DNA of 64,000 bases from Pogonophryne albipinna (GCA_028583405.1 CM053246.1:11152649-11216648); one strand, 5' to 3'; shown: positions 36,264-46,742, numbered from the stretch's first letter. The notes: generated from the sequence alone by a model not told the origin. A program made the numbers and translations.

Positions 36264-38590
36264 GAAGATTCTGTCCAGTTTGGGAATCACCGTAGTGGCT
36301 GTTGTGGACTTTAGTATCTCAACTTCGGAGAACCTGGAATACTCATCAATAACCACAAGCAGGTCACCTGATGGGAAAGGTCCTGTAAAGTCAATAGAAA
36401 CATTTTGCCATGGACCTTTGGGAAGTTCAGACATATTAAGTGGTTCCATGTGATTCTGGGAGGTTGCTGCTTGACATGGTATGCAGTGTTTTATCATCTT
36501 TTCCACCATTTCATATATGCCTGGAAACCATAACTTTTCTCTTACCAGTTGTTTGGTCTTAACAATGCCAAGATGACCATCATGGGCTAGGCTTATTGCC
36601 TTACGTTGGAGAGAGGTAGGTAGCACAAGTCGTATTCCTCTGAGAATTACATTCTCTCCAGCGTTGACTGTCAGTTTGTTTCGTAGGCGGTAGAGTGCTT
36701 TCAGCATTGGATAATCAGTGTAGTCTGAGTCCTGTGGTGCATGTCTCCAGTGTCCTGCACTCAAAAAATGCATCACTTTACATAATGTAGGATCATTCTT
36801 TGTTTCTGTTTGAACTTCTTCAAGTGTCATTGCCTTTGGAACAACATTGTCAATGACAAAGTTGATATATTCCTCAGCCATGCGAGATGATCTGCTTGGT
36901 ATGCTTCCCTCAATAGGATGTCTGGACATGTAATCGGCAGGGTTATCTTTTCCAGCTTTGTACTTGATAATGTAGCTGTATGGTTGTAGTCTTAGCCGCC
37001 AGCGTTCTAACCGAGCTGGGGGTATGGCTTTTGGGTCGTTGAAGATCAGTTCAAGCGGTTTGTGATCTGTGATGACAGTGAAGTGTGACCCATAGAAATA
37101 TAGGTGGAAGTGTTCACATGCCCAGAGGATTGCCAGAGCTTCTCTCTCTGTTTGAGAATAGCGCTGTTCCACTGGTGTGAGTGCTCGGCTGGCATATGCA
37201 ACAATGTGGTCATTACCCTCTTTGTCAGGGCTGTGCTGGCTGAGTATGGCACCTAGACCAACAGGGCTGGCATCAACCAGTAGTTTGGATGTCTTCCTTG
37301 GGTCAAAGTAAGCCATTGTAGTGTTTTCCATCAGCTCTGGTTTTAGCCTCTCCATTGCCGACTGTTGTTGTGGTCCCCATGACCAAGTAGTGTCTTTTTT
37401 TGTTAGTTGACGTAAAGGTTCAGAGATCGTGGCATAGTCGTGAATGAAACGTGAGCAGTATGTTATCATCCCGAGCAGACTGCGAAGCTCTGATGCATTT
37501 TGGGGTGGAGGAAGGTTCTTGATGGCAGTGATCTTTTTAGGATCTGCAGATATGCCTTTTGCAGAAAAAATATAGCCAAAGAACTCAAGCTCTGGTTTAC
37601 TGTATTCACATTTATCAGCATTGAGTGTGATATTTTTCTCCCTCAGTCTCTGAAAAACAGCTTTGAGGCTACTGTTGTGCTCTTCTTGTGTTTTCCCATA
37701 CACAATGATGTCATCACTCATGTTCCTGACGTTGGGAATGCCATGTAGCACTCCTTGAATGACATTTTGGAACACTTCAGCGGCAGAGTTAATGTCAAAG
37801 TTCAGTCTGGTGTACCTCCAGAGGCCAGTGTGTGTGGTGAAGGTGGTGATATACCTTGAATCTGGATGTAGCTCAAGTTGATGGTACCCAGTATTCAGAT
37901 CCAGCTTGGAGAATACTACAGCTCCATTCGGTCGTGGATGAGGTAATCTACAGTTGGTGTGATGTGGCGCTCTCGCTGTATTGCTGTGTTCGGCAGGCGC
38001 ATATCCACACAGATGCGAACTTTGTCAGGGTTCCATGGTTTTGGTGTAGCAACTATCGGAGACACCCATGGCGTTGGGCCGCTGATTCTCTCGATGACTC
38101 CTTTTTCCTGTAGCTGGTTTAATTCTGATTCCACTCTTTTTCTCATGTGGAAATGAATCCTCCTGTGTGGCTGTGTCACAGGTTGCACTGACTCATCAAT
38201 GTGTAGCTTCACTTGAAAATCTTGAAATGCCTTGAAATATGTCTTGGTACTCATGGAGGAGCTGGTTTGGGGATGAAATAGGCATTTCTGTGGACATAGA
38301 GTTTACAACTTTCAGAAGTCCTAGTTCTGTTGCTGTCTTTCGACTCAGCAGTGAGCCATGGTCACCCTGTATCACATGTAGCTGCATTTACTGTTGAAGT
38401 AGTTGAATGGACTGCAGCTTTAAATGTTCCTCTCAAAGGAAGAGCAGTGGATGAGCCATAAGGATAGATCTTGGCAGCAGATGGTTGCAGTTCACAACTG
38501 GCTTTTAGCTCTTCATAGGAAACATCATCTAATATGTTCACTGTCGCACCAGAGTCAACAATAACATTTATTACTGTGTCCACAACTCCG
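36264..38590 (-). pseudogene. Gypsy (Ty3) pol: protease, RT, RNase H, integrase N-terminus
   Basis: In minus-strand order: protease with VDSGATVNILDD (38583-38362); RT start with GVIERISGPTPWVSPIVATP (38254-37916); GYHQLELHPDSRYITTFTTH; then a 526-codon frame (37775-36195) with MSDDIIVYGK (catalytic Asp pair, normally preceded by a hydrophobic residue), LGMITYCSRFI, KLLVDASPVGLGAILSQ (RNase H), YSQTEREALAI, ADYMSRHPIEG, GHLGIVKTKQLVREKLW (integrase zinc region) and DFTGPFPSGDLLVVIDEYS. Frameshifts occur near 38370 and 37916. Gag and both LTRs are missing, so this is a truncated copy inside the Harbinger-like element. Confidence 0.9.
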
Positions 38591-38913
38591 GACCAAAGAG
38601 TATGTCACAACATTACAGGCATCATTTTGAAACGTGTATTACAATTAAATCACGGTCAAATATGTTCATCTTGTTGTAGTTGTAGCCCCCTTGCCAGCGA
38701 TTCTCTCTCTAGTTTAGCAAAATCAGCCCGACTCAGCCTGGTTGTTGGCCCCGATAGAACCACGATTTTGTCGGGCCAGAAAAAAGGTGAAAAGGTAGCC
38801 CCGGGCCGGAACTAGGCATTGTGGAAACGTAACCAAAAACGGGCCCGGCACGACACGGCACGCTTAAACCACGCTTAAACCACGCTCCGCGCCATGGTGG
38901 AAAAGCGCCATAA

Positions 38914-39380
38914 CTGTACGGAGGCTTAGTCACTGGTACATGTTCATCTACAAAGCCATGTTAGGTAAACTACCATCTTGCATCTGCTCTCTGATCACAC
39001 GGCAAATTGAAAGTAGCTATTGCCTGAGATCTCATGCTGTGGTTTTGTTAAATGTGCCAAGTGCTAAAACTGTCTTAGGGGCGAAAGCTTTTAGGTGCGC
39101 AGCTCCTAACTTGGAACAGTATGCAAAAATAATGGAAACTGAGCAATTTGGTTCCACTGCATGTTTTTAAAGCTCGGATAGATACTATGCAAGCTGATAC
39201 TGTTGGTACCTGTAAATGTCGTTAGGTACATTGTAAATCCCTGCATCTTTTAGTTTGTCTGTTGTTTTCTGTTTTTATGTCTTCATGTGGAACCTACTTG
39301 CAGCAGGTCTCCCTTGAAAAAGAGATCGAGGATCTCAATGGGATTCACCTGATTAAATAAAGGTTTGAAATGAGATAGAT
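38914..39380 (+). pseudogene. LINE C-terminal fragment, part 2, with 3' UTR
   Basis: Continues from 33594: RRLSHWYMFIYKAMLGKLPS, VPSAKTVLGAKAFRCAAPN, stop at 39170. The 3' UTR ends with GGTCTCCCTTGAAAAAGAGA and TGATTAAATAAAGGTTTGAA, the standard tail of this CR1/L2-group family. Confidence 0.8.
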
Positions 39381-39386
39381 ATATAC

Positions 39387-39745
39387 GACACACACACACA
39401 CAGTCAAACACTGAGTACACACACACGCAGTCAAACACTGAGGACACACACACACCGTCAAACACTGAGGACACACACACAGTCAAACACTGAGGACACA
39501 CACACACACCGTCAAACACTGAGGACACACACACACACCGTCAAACACTGAGGACACACACACACATCGTCAAACACTGAGGACACACACACACACACCG
39601 TCAAACACTGAGGACACACACACACATCGTCAAACACTGAGGACACACACACACAGTCAAACACTGAGGACACACACACACACACACAGTCAAACACTGA
39701 GGACACACACACACACAGTCAAACACTGAGGACACACACACACCG
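39387..39745. repeat. Minisatellite, 24-38-bp units
   Basis: About twelve tandem units of AGTCAAACACTGAGGACACA followed by a variable CA run. Unit length varies only through the CA tract. The spurious Cys/Val-rich minus-strand ORFs here are artefacts. Confidence 0.95.
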
Positions 39746-39796
39746 TTAGGCCCAAAGACAAAGCACTGAGGACACAGGAACAGAAAGTGAACTCAC

Positions 39797-41554
39797 GTCG
39801 TCGTTCCTGAGGAAAGCCGGGCGCTGGAAGCACTTCAGCAGCAGATCCATCATCTGCTTGTTGTCTTCTGACGTGTAATCCAGACCCAGGAGAACCTCCC
39901 GGAGACTCCACACTCTCTGGATCTCTGTGCCCTGAACACACAAGCATTTCAGATTCAAACTAGAACGCTCCCCCTTTCCCACAGCTTCAGCCTGAATCTA
40001 AACGAGTGTAGTGCCTTCCACAAAGCCTTTTAATACTGTCTAATGTAGTCAATAAGCTCTACGACCGACTGTGTGATCTTACAGTGACGTGTTTCCATGC
40101 TTTAATGTTCAAAAAGGTGCCGTAATACTGACCGGTTTCTTCAGGTCGAAGCTCTTCGTCAGAGCGATGATCATAGCGCTGCGACCGAACGTTTCCTTCT
40201 CCTTCAGATCTTTCTTCCACCAGGCGTCACACAGTCTGAGGATCTGGAGCTGCAGCGGAGCCTCGGAGACCGGCTGCAGCTCCAACAGATCTGAGAGAAA
40301 CACACAGTAATATGAACTGTTGGGGAAATCCTGAATGTCCTCTTCCAACATGAGAGCAGCATGCTAACAAAGGTATCCCAACTGTAGCTGTGAACATGAC
40401 AGGATGTGTGATTACCTAGAAGAGCATCAGGACTGTTTGAGGCAGATGATAGCTATGTGATTAACATGATGATTCAGCCTCTATGGAGAGAGACATCAAG
40501 CATGCTCATTTCTGACGTGGAGCTAATCTGAAGTAAACATTGAATACTGCTTTCTATTCCTCCATCTTGTGACTGTGTAACTCCCTCTCTTGGATATCAG
40601 CATGTGAAGGACACTGTTCAGGAACTAGTCTCTGTATGTGATGACTCCTTCCATTCTGGAGAGGATCACAGATACAAGGATCCTGAGGATCACAGATACA
40701 AGGATCCTGAGGCTGAAGCTCAAGCCGGTGACGAGGGATTATTAACATTTTAAGTTTTCAGAAAAAGTCAGAGTTTTGAGATTTTGAGAAAAAGTGAGAA
40801 TTTTGAGATTTTTAGGAAAAAGTCAGAATTTTGCAAAAAAAGTCAAAACATTTGTAAAAAAGTCAAACCATTTGTAAAATAGTCAGAATTTTGATATTTT
40901 GAGGAAAAAGTCAGAATTTTGAGAAAAATTCAGAAATGTGAGATTTTGAGAAAAACAGAATTTTGAGATTTTGAGAAAAAAGTCAGGATTTTCAGAAAAA
41001 AGCCAACAAATGCTCTGCATGTGATGACTACTTCCATTGTTGAGAGGATAAGTACATGGACCCTGAGGTTGAAGCTCAAGACTTCGAACATAAACCACAA
41101 AACAACAATCCACCTGAAGACAGGAGGAGGATTAGAGAGGACTCTTACCATGCAGCCTGTGGATGATTTCCAGAAGAGAACTGTAGGTTTCTCCGTCCTG
41201 CAGGACCTTTAGGGACTCAGCAGCAACCAGAGTCACACCGTCCACTACAGACCTCACATGACTCTGCAAGAACAGGGAAGAAAACTGGATGTTAACCAAG
41301 TTTATAGGAACCAAAACGCTGCGAGAACAGAAACGGTGCAAAAACTACAGTGAACTCACGGGGTCTGCAGCTGCCTCCACCTCCATGGCCTCCTCCCTTC
41401 CCTCCTCTCTCCTTTCCTCACTCCCTTCCTCTCTCCTTTCCTCCTGCAGGACGTCCTGGAGGAGAGAGGACAGTTTCCCCCACAGCGTCTGCCTCTGGTC
41501 TCTGTTCATCTCCTGCAGAACTTCCTCCACATCGAAGGGCTCCGTCTTGTTCCT
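39797..41554 (-). CDS. ncapg2: Condensin-2 subunit G2 (NCAPG2), four internal exons only
   Basis: Condensin II compacts mitotic chromosomes in the nucleus. Exons in order: 41360-41554 (EPFDVEEVLQEMNRDQRQTL), 41149-41263 (SHVRSVVDGVTLVAAESLKV), 40133-40290 (LQLQILRLCDAWWKKDL) and 39797-39931 (VWSLREVLLGLDYTSEDN). All have GT-AG borders, agree in phase and lack stops: 195, 115, 158 and 135 nt, or 201 codons. They match in order the N-terminal ~200 residues of human NCAPG2 (for example LCVTWWEKGL and LWRIHQALYCFDYDLEES). A Glu/Arg-rich insert follows the first block. The first coding exon, which should lie right of 41554, and every exon after residue ~230 were not found; to the left come a minisatellite, transposons and then akr1a1. 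This may be a partial duplicate or an assembly break. The tight exons themselves look under constraint. Confidence 0.8.
40590..41105. repeat. Purine-rich tandem repeat with flanking direct repeats
   Basis: About 40757-41005 is built from AAAAAGTCAGAATTTTGAGA units. It is flanked by two copies of a segment holding GTGATGACTNCTTCCATT and CTGAGGNTGAAGCTCAAG (40638-40730 and 41020-41085). It lies in an ncapg2 intron. Confidence 0.8.
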
Positions 41555-41599
41555 CTGCTCAGAAAAACAGAATCAAATTACTTTAATTATCCCCGAGGG

Positions 41600-42300
41600 A
41601 AAGTGGCTTTTATGACAGTTATTCAATTGTATTAAATATAATGGCAACACTCAGATGAACGAGACACTAAACACTAGATCTGTGACTAGAATAGGACTAA
41701 GCCAAAGTGTATCTAAAAGTATCTTAGTAACACAAGAAAAGGGAAAAAAGTGTTGATGTTAACAAAAACTGGATTGTTCCACTGAAATAATATATAAATA
41801 ATTTCAAAAAGTGCGTTTAAAAGAAAATGTATTCAGATAAAGTATTTTGTTAGAATATTAAGTCCAAGATGGTTACATTTTTTACCCCTTAAACCATTTG
41901 TATTATATTTTTGTTTTCCTAATAAAAGACAGAGTCATCTGAATTAATTTTGTCTCCATACCTTTTTTTTTTATTTTTTACATTTTGTAACAATCTTTAA
42001 ACATTTGTAGAGACCAAACACTGTGGTTAAAATGAGTGTCTTTATGACGTCTCTCACACCGTTGGTATTTTTCACAAGATTCATTTTTAAACACATCATC
42101 TTGATACAGAGATAACACATTTTCATAAGACCTTTTACATAGGTAGAAAACACAATGCTTTTCTTTGAGGGGTCTTTAGTTTTAAATGATCTGGTGAGGA
42201 GGGTGTGACTTGTTATGTTGAGTTGGAGGCTGAGTCCTCTGCAAAAGTGAGAGTCTTTTTCACCAGTATAATGTCCATCGATGTCTGACTCTGTTTAAAA
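41600..42300. other. No gene recognised
   Basis: AT-rich sequence between the ncapg2 exon at 41554 and the satellite. The missing ncapg2 start exon was looked for here and not seen. Confidence 0.35.
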
Positions 42301-42305
42301 AGTTG

Positions 42306-42965
42306 CAGTTTGTGATTTTGAGGCTATGTCAGTGAAGGCTGTTTTGAACATTTGACTGATTTATGCTTAATTTTCTCAGAAAGTTACTGAAAGATACACT
42401 TTGTGTATAAAAAGCTGACCACTACCATGAAGTACTCTGAGTAGATTTCGTTAAGAATCTGACTTTTAATGACAGTTTGTGATTTTGAGGCTATGTCAGT
42501 GAAGACTGTTTTGAACATTTGACAGATTTATGTTTAAATTCTCTGAGAAAGTTACTGAAAGATACACTTTTGTGTATGAAAGCTGAAAAGTATATAATGA
42601 AGTACTCTGTGTCAGTAGATTTTGTTAGGATTCTGACTCTTAATGGCAGTTTGTGATTTTGAGGCTTGAAAACAGAGGCTGTTTTGACCATTTGACAAAA
42701 TTATGCTTAATTCTCTCAAAAAGTTACCGAAAGATACACTTTTCTTTTTTAAAAGCTGAAAAAGTAGATAATGAAGTACTCTGTGTCAGTAGATTTCGTT
42801 AAGAATCTGACTCTTAATGGCAGTTTGTGATTTTGAGGCTATTTCAGTGAAGGCTGTTTTGAACATTTGACAGATTTATGCTTAAATTCTCTCAGAAAGT
42901 TACCGAAAGATACACTTTTGTGTTTAAAAGCTGACCACTACCATGTATAACTCTGCTCATATTTT
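42306..42965. repeat. Satellite-like tandem repeat, ~170-bp monomer, four copies
   Basis: Each unit begins CAGTTTGTGATTTTGAGGCT; starts are at 42306, 42473, 42647 and 42821 (spacing 167, 174, 174). Units include GAAAGATACACTTT and GAAGTACTCTG blocks. The last unit is truncated just before the integrase ORF. Confidence 0.9.
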
Positions 42966-43021
42966 TTTATCAAATACCCCTCTCAATTTGGACATCCTTA
43001 CAAGCTCCCCCTCCTTAAAGT

Positions 43022-43741
43022 TCATTTTGGCAGCAGCTTTTTTAGGAAGGCCAGAGGGGTATACAGGTTCCGAAACACTTGAGCCGCATTTTCCTTGGTC
43101 ACCTGCATTGGTGTCATTTTAATACTTCGCTGATAACTATTATTGTAACTTTCAATTAGTTCAGGTAAGACGTCTATATATCTATGAGTGTTTTTAGCTG
43201 TAAAATACCGCCACATTTTAGTTTTCAGTGTACGGTTAAATCTCTCTACCACACATGCCTTCATATCACTGGCTGTTGCATAATGTGCAATACCTCGTTT
43301 CTTCAATAAGGTTTGAAACACTTTGTTAAAGAATTCTTTCCCTGCGTCTGTTTGTATCTTTTTGGGAATCTGACTGTGTGTTAAAATTGTATCAAAAGCC
43401 TTGGTAACCTCTATGCCCGTCTTCTTCTTTAATGCCTGAGCATAGGCTTTTTTCGAAAATACATCTACGACTGTTAACAAATAATTAAAACCATCATTAT
43501 ATTTGGACAGCGACTGCATATCGCAAAGATCTGCTTGAAATTGTTGTAGCGGCCTGAGTACGAAAACTCTGTTTCTTACAAAATGCACCCTAGCCGGCTT
43601 ATGCAAAGTATATGCATCCTGCTCAGATAAATATTGTCTGACTTTCTCTACATTTACATGTTTACCCATTTCATTCTGTACAGCTCTATGGAGTTTATCC
43701 ACACCTCCTAAACTCCCTGGATTAGAAGGAGTGTAGTACAC
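43022..43741 (-). CDS. F54H12.3-type RVE integrase, mobile-element derived
   Basis: Intact 239-codon ORF. The N-terminal part (YYTPSNPGSLGGVDKLHRAV, YLSEQDAYTLHKPARVHF) is the helical region typical of transposon-derived F54H12.3-like proteins. The RVE core follows with QADLCDMQSLSKYNDG (first Asp), IQTDAGKEFFNKVF (second Asp) and KACVVERFNRTLKTKMW (Glu), so the DDE triad is present. The end (YNNSYQRSIKMTPMQVTKEN) is the usual C-terminus. Integrases of this group occur in Maverick/Polinton-like and adintovirus-like elements and in smaller transposons. No polymerase or capsid gene was seen nearby. The clean frame in otherwise decayed surroundings suggests a recent copy. It ends 57 bp from the satellite array. 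Confidence 0.85.
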   Translation of the reverse strand: MYYTPSNPGSLGGVDKLHRAVQNEMGKHVNVEKVRQYLSEQDAYTLHKPARVHFVRNRVFVLRPLQQFQADLCDMQSLSKYNDGFNYLLTVVDVFSKKAYAQALKKKTGIEVTKAFDTILTHSQIPKKIQTDAGKEFFNKVFQTLLKKRGIAHYATASDMKACVVERFNRTLKTKMWRYFTAKNTHRYIDVLPELIESYNNSYQRSIKMTPMQVTKENAAQVFRNLYTPLAFLKKLLPK

Positions 43742-43921
43742 AAAAACCTAAATAAGATATTTTTTAAATTAATATGAATACCTTCTTTGCAAACAGATAC
43801 TTCCTTGAAGTTAACAGTTTCACAGAAACTTGAAAAGAAACATCCTTAGCAAGCACTAATCATTTAAAGCAAAACCCTGAATCAAATCTAGAGAGGACAA
43901 TAACGTTTTTAGGTGCCTTAG

Positions 43922-44359
43922 TGTTAGAGTTTATTGAAGGATAAATAATGTATTTTCATAATGTGTTTTGATAAATATGTTTACATCATGTGTTCTCATA
44001 GATGTGGTACAGGAGACTCGTGGTCAGAGAAGAGGAACAGACTATAGTCTGTTCCTTGGACCATACACACACACACACATCCATATGACTGCGAGTCACA
44101 AGATTCCCATATGACAACTAAGGCGTTGGTCATAGCCACTTCCTCATGCATGTGATGTACATTGTATTTCTGAATAAAAAGGCTGCACGGAGACAAGGCA
44201 GTAGGATTTGGTTAGGAGTGACATTGCATGTCACTCGCCGATTCTCCTTGCATGCAAGTAAACTTAAATCTCGAGTCCTGTCTTCTCTGTTCACTGGATC
44301 TGGTATATTGAACCGAGCGGGGGTTTTACCCTTACAAAGTAATATAGATACCCTTCACA
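43922..44359 (+). repeat. ERV 5' LTR (438 bp)
   Basis: Starts TGTTAGAGTTTATTG and ends CCCTTCACA. AATAAA at 44173-44178 precedes the probable R region. It differs from the 3' LTR by small indels (for example GAGTGACATT against GAGTGGACATT). Confidence 0.95.
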
Positions 44360-44364
44360 TTAAT

Positions 44365-44382
44365 TGGTCCTTCGAGCCGGAT
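44365..44382 (+). promoter_or_regulatory. ERV primer-binding site, fits tRNA-Tyr
   Basis: TGGTCCTTCGAGCCGGA lies 5 bp after the LTR and is complementary to the 3' end of vertebrate tRNA-Tyr (…TCCGGCTCGAAGGA plus CCA), recalled from general knowledge. Confidence 0.75.
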
Positions 44383-44578
44383 TCCAACACATCGTGACGG
44401 GAAGGAGGAAGGGGACGACACGCCGCAGTCTGTCGACAGCCGGGATCATCAGCCGACCCCGAGAAAGACCCGGGACGCAGAATTCGTGGCCGGGCCGGTG
44501 CTTATATGTCCAACCTCCCTCATCCTAGGCACGATTGACGGAATCCAACCGGACCAGTGACCACAGATAAACGGGTAA

Positions 44579-44790
44579 GACACGGTTTCTCCACCGTAAA
44601 GGAGGTTGATAAAACGTTTATACACGGTTTCTCCACCGATTAAGGAGGGTGCTAAAAGTTTTTAGACACGGTTTCTCCACCGTTAAGGAGGTTGATAAAA
44701 CGTTAATACACGGTTTCTCCACCGATTAAGGAGGGTGCTAAAAGCTTTTAGACACGGTTTCTCCACCGTTAAGGAGGGTGATACAACGTT
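44579..44790 (+). repeat. Tandem repeat array in ERV leader
   Basis: Five units, about 43-45 bp each, built on CACGGTTTCTCCACCG and TTAAGGAGG, start near 44582, 44625, 44669, 44712 and 44756. Alternate units share GTTGATAAAACGTT or GGTGCTAAAAG, so the array is really ~88-bp dimers. CTCC and GGAG within each unit can pair into a short stem. It lies between primer site and gag. Confidence 0.9.
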
Positions 44791-45012
44791 GATAGAGAAA
44801 GGCTACTCCGCCTAAAAGGAGGATTGACGTGTACACTTGTGAATGATTGAGTGAAAGCGGTGTGTAAAAGTGTCACCAGTGGAATCAGCGCACAGAGTGG
44901 AAACCTAACGGTGCTAACACAAACTCTGTGGTCTGTTGAAGTACACGTAGTGGTGAATTAGGTATTAGGTTCCGACCGGCACGTTGTCCAGTAGGAACAC
45001 CAAGCTAGAATC

Positions 45013-45522
45013 ATGGGGTCCGATGGGAGTAAGCCTGCCGCTACAGGGGACATGAGATATATGGAAATATATAGTCACGGCAGCACCATTTATTGTAGCA
45101 AATGGTATAAACAGTACGGCTTCCAAGGGAAGCTGGAGAAAACAGCAGTAAGAGAATTAAGCGACAAATTGAGAGCAGCAACAGCTGGAATAACACAAGG
45201 CAAGAAAAGAAAGAAGTTAGAAGCTCAACTACGGGTTGCAGCTATATGGGCTGAACAAGCCCATAAAAGGGCAGGTGGAGCAGAGGAAGGTATGATAGCA
45301 GCGGCTGTTTTAGTTAAAGCAGACGAGGAGACAGGGCGCTCAGGGTCAGTTGACGCTGTACGCCGCGAGAAAGAGAGAGCGATAGTGGAAGAACACAAAG
45401 CGCAGGAGCAAAGAATAAAAATAAAGCAAGAGAAAGAGAGAAAAGACAGGGAAAGAGAGACACAAAAACGCATCGACAAAGAAGTGGCAGATGCATTAAG
45501 CCCACTGCACACTACACTGTAA
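45013..45522 (+). pseudogene. ERV gag remnant (matrix-like N-terminus)
   Basis: 169 codons starting MGSDGSK, with Gly2 suitable for myristoylation. An N-terminal part with YCSKWYKQYGFQGKLEKTAV is followed by a Lys/Arg/Glu-rich predicted coiled coil (REKERAIVEEHKAQEQRIK). The frame ends at 45522, where AT-rich foreign sequence begins. No capsid major homology region or nucleocapsid CCHC knuckle is present, so most of gag is lost. Confidence 0.8.
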
Positions 45523-45822
45523 AAACTGTGACCTATAGTTACTTAATAAAATTGTGGCAACAAAGTGACACTTAATATAATTAATTAGATTTGAAACAGA
45601 ACAATTTGATTAAAAAGTTCTAAATAAATTTTGAGTTAATAAAATATAATTATATTAAGTAAATGTTAATTGAAGAAACAGTCAAAATGTGTTATATTTA
45701 TTCATTTTAATTGAGTATTAAGCAATTATTTGAACAAACTTAAGTTAGATTTACTAAACATCTGGTAGAATTTAGTTTATATTTACTAATTATCAAAGAT
45801 AAATTGATTTGAATTAATTAAC
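45520..45822. other. AT-rich segment replacing most of gag
   Basis: About 300 bp, very AT-rich, with stops in every frame. It starts near CACTGTAAAAACTGTGACC, a motif seen at ends of fish MITEs, but no matching inverted end was found. It sits where capsid and nucleocapsid should be. Confidence 0.6.
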
Positions 45823-46739
45823 AATGGGGAAAAATTAGAATTCTTATGTGACAGCTGTGCAGACTCATCAGTAGTGAACAAAGAGGTCCAAAGAATGTGG
45901 CCACCAACTGGCACTATGTTTGTAAAATCAGCAAATGGACACATAAATCAGAGGTCGATTTCAAAGCCACTTTTTATGGAAGATAGAAGGTCAGGCCTCC
46001 AGGCATCCCTCAAATTTGTGTTCATCTCAAACTGCCCTGTCAATTTGCTAGGGAGAGACGGCATGGAAATGTTAAAAATCAGTGTAGTACCAGTCAAAGG
46101 GGGAATGCGAGCAGTAGGGCCCGGAGAAAAGGTGGAAGACCAGGTCTTCCTTCAAAAATCCATAAACACCCCCAACTACTACTGGTCACTAGACATGCCA
46201 CAACCTGACGTGACAAACACAGGTGAACACCTGTTAACGCTATTCACCCCACAACATGGCCAAGAAGTAATGAAACCTGACGCATTGCACGTTACACTAA
46301 AGTACAAGAACACCCCTGGCCCAGATAAAGACTATGATTTTAAGCGTCTTTGGGTTCCATAAAAGCGCTATAAAAATCCAATTTATTATTATTATATTAT
46401 TATTATTATGATGTGCTCGTGCATCGACTGACACCACAGAGGGTAGTGTTCCACTCGATGTATGCAAACCAACACGGGGATGTTGTAATTGACGCTAGGG
46501 TCCCATCAACCACTGCCTTGATAATGGAACCAGGTTCCACGCCACACATATCAGTAGCTAGGGGCCCAGGGACTTCATGGAGAGACTTAGGTTTATTAGT
46601 GGCTAGAGGTAACAGGATAACAAAATGGACAGATGACAAAAACGGTTGGCAAACTGGAGGCGGGTTAAAGCGCAAAACTCTAGGGTTTACCCTAGTGATG
46701 ACACCACGCACCCACCTAGACGACCCTGAACAACAATGA
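45823..46739 (+). pseudogene. ERV protease region, interrupted
   Basis: The protease reads LEFLCDSCADSSVVN where retroviral proteases have DTGA or DSGA, then LLGRDGMEML, the conserved C-terminal motif. The frame is broken at 46339 by a 68-bp insertion. After it, coding resumes (46413) in the frame expected if the insertion and its duplicated TATGAT are discounted, and ends at a TGA (46737-46739) three bases before the RT frame opens in the same register. Confidence 0.8.
46339..46406 (+). mobile_element. 68-bp LINE/SINE 3' tail inserted in ERV pro
   Basis: Contains GGTTCCATAAAAGCGCTATA and a TTA-repeat tail, the 3' end of a teleost retroposon. It is flanked by TATGAT on both sides (46333-46338, 46407-46412). 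Confidence 0.75.
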
Positions 46740-46742
46740 TAT

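Larger units (their letters stand above)
33595..38910. mobile_element. Harbinger-like element (TGGCGCWTTTCCACC ends) loaded with insertions
   Basis: Ends TGGCGCATTTCCACC and GGTGGAAAAGCGCCA are inverted and flanked by TAA (33592-33594, 38911-38913) within a LINE whose frame rejoins across it. Only 33595-33965 and 38591-38910 look original. The interior is filled by a retroposon repeat, a small Myb/SANT-bearing element, a gypsy pol and an L2-like fragment. Confidence 0.75.

Noticed and set aside
39387..39745. Possible CRISPR-like array of short repeats
   Set aside because: The spacers are only variable CA runs, so this is a minisatellite.
42306..42965. Possible CRISPR-like array
   Set aside because: Monomers are contiguous ~170-bp satellite units with no unique spacers, in a vertebrate genome.
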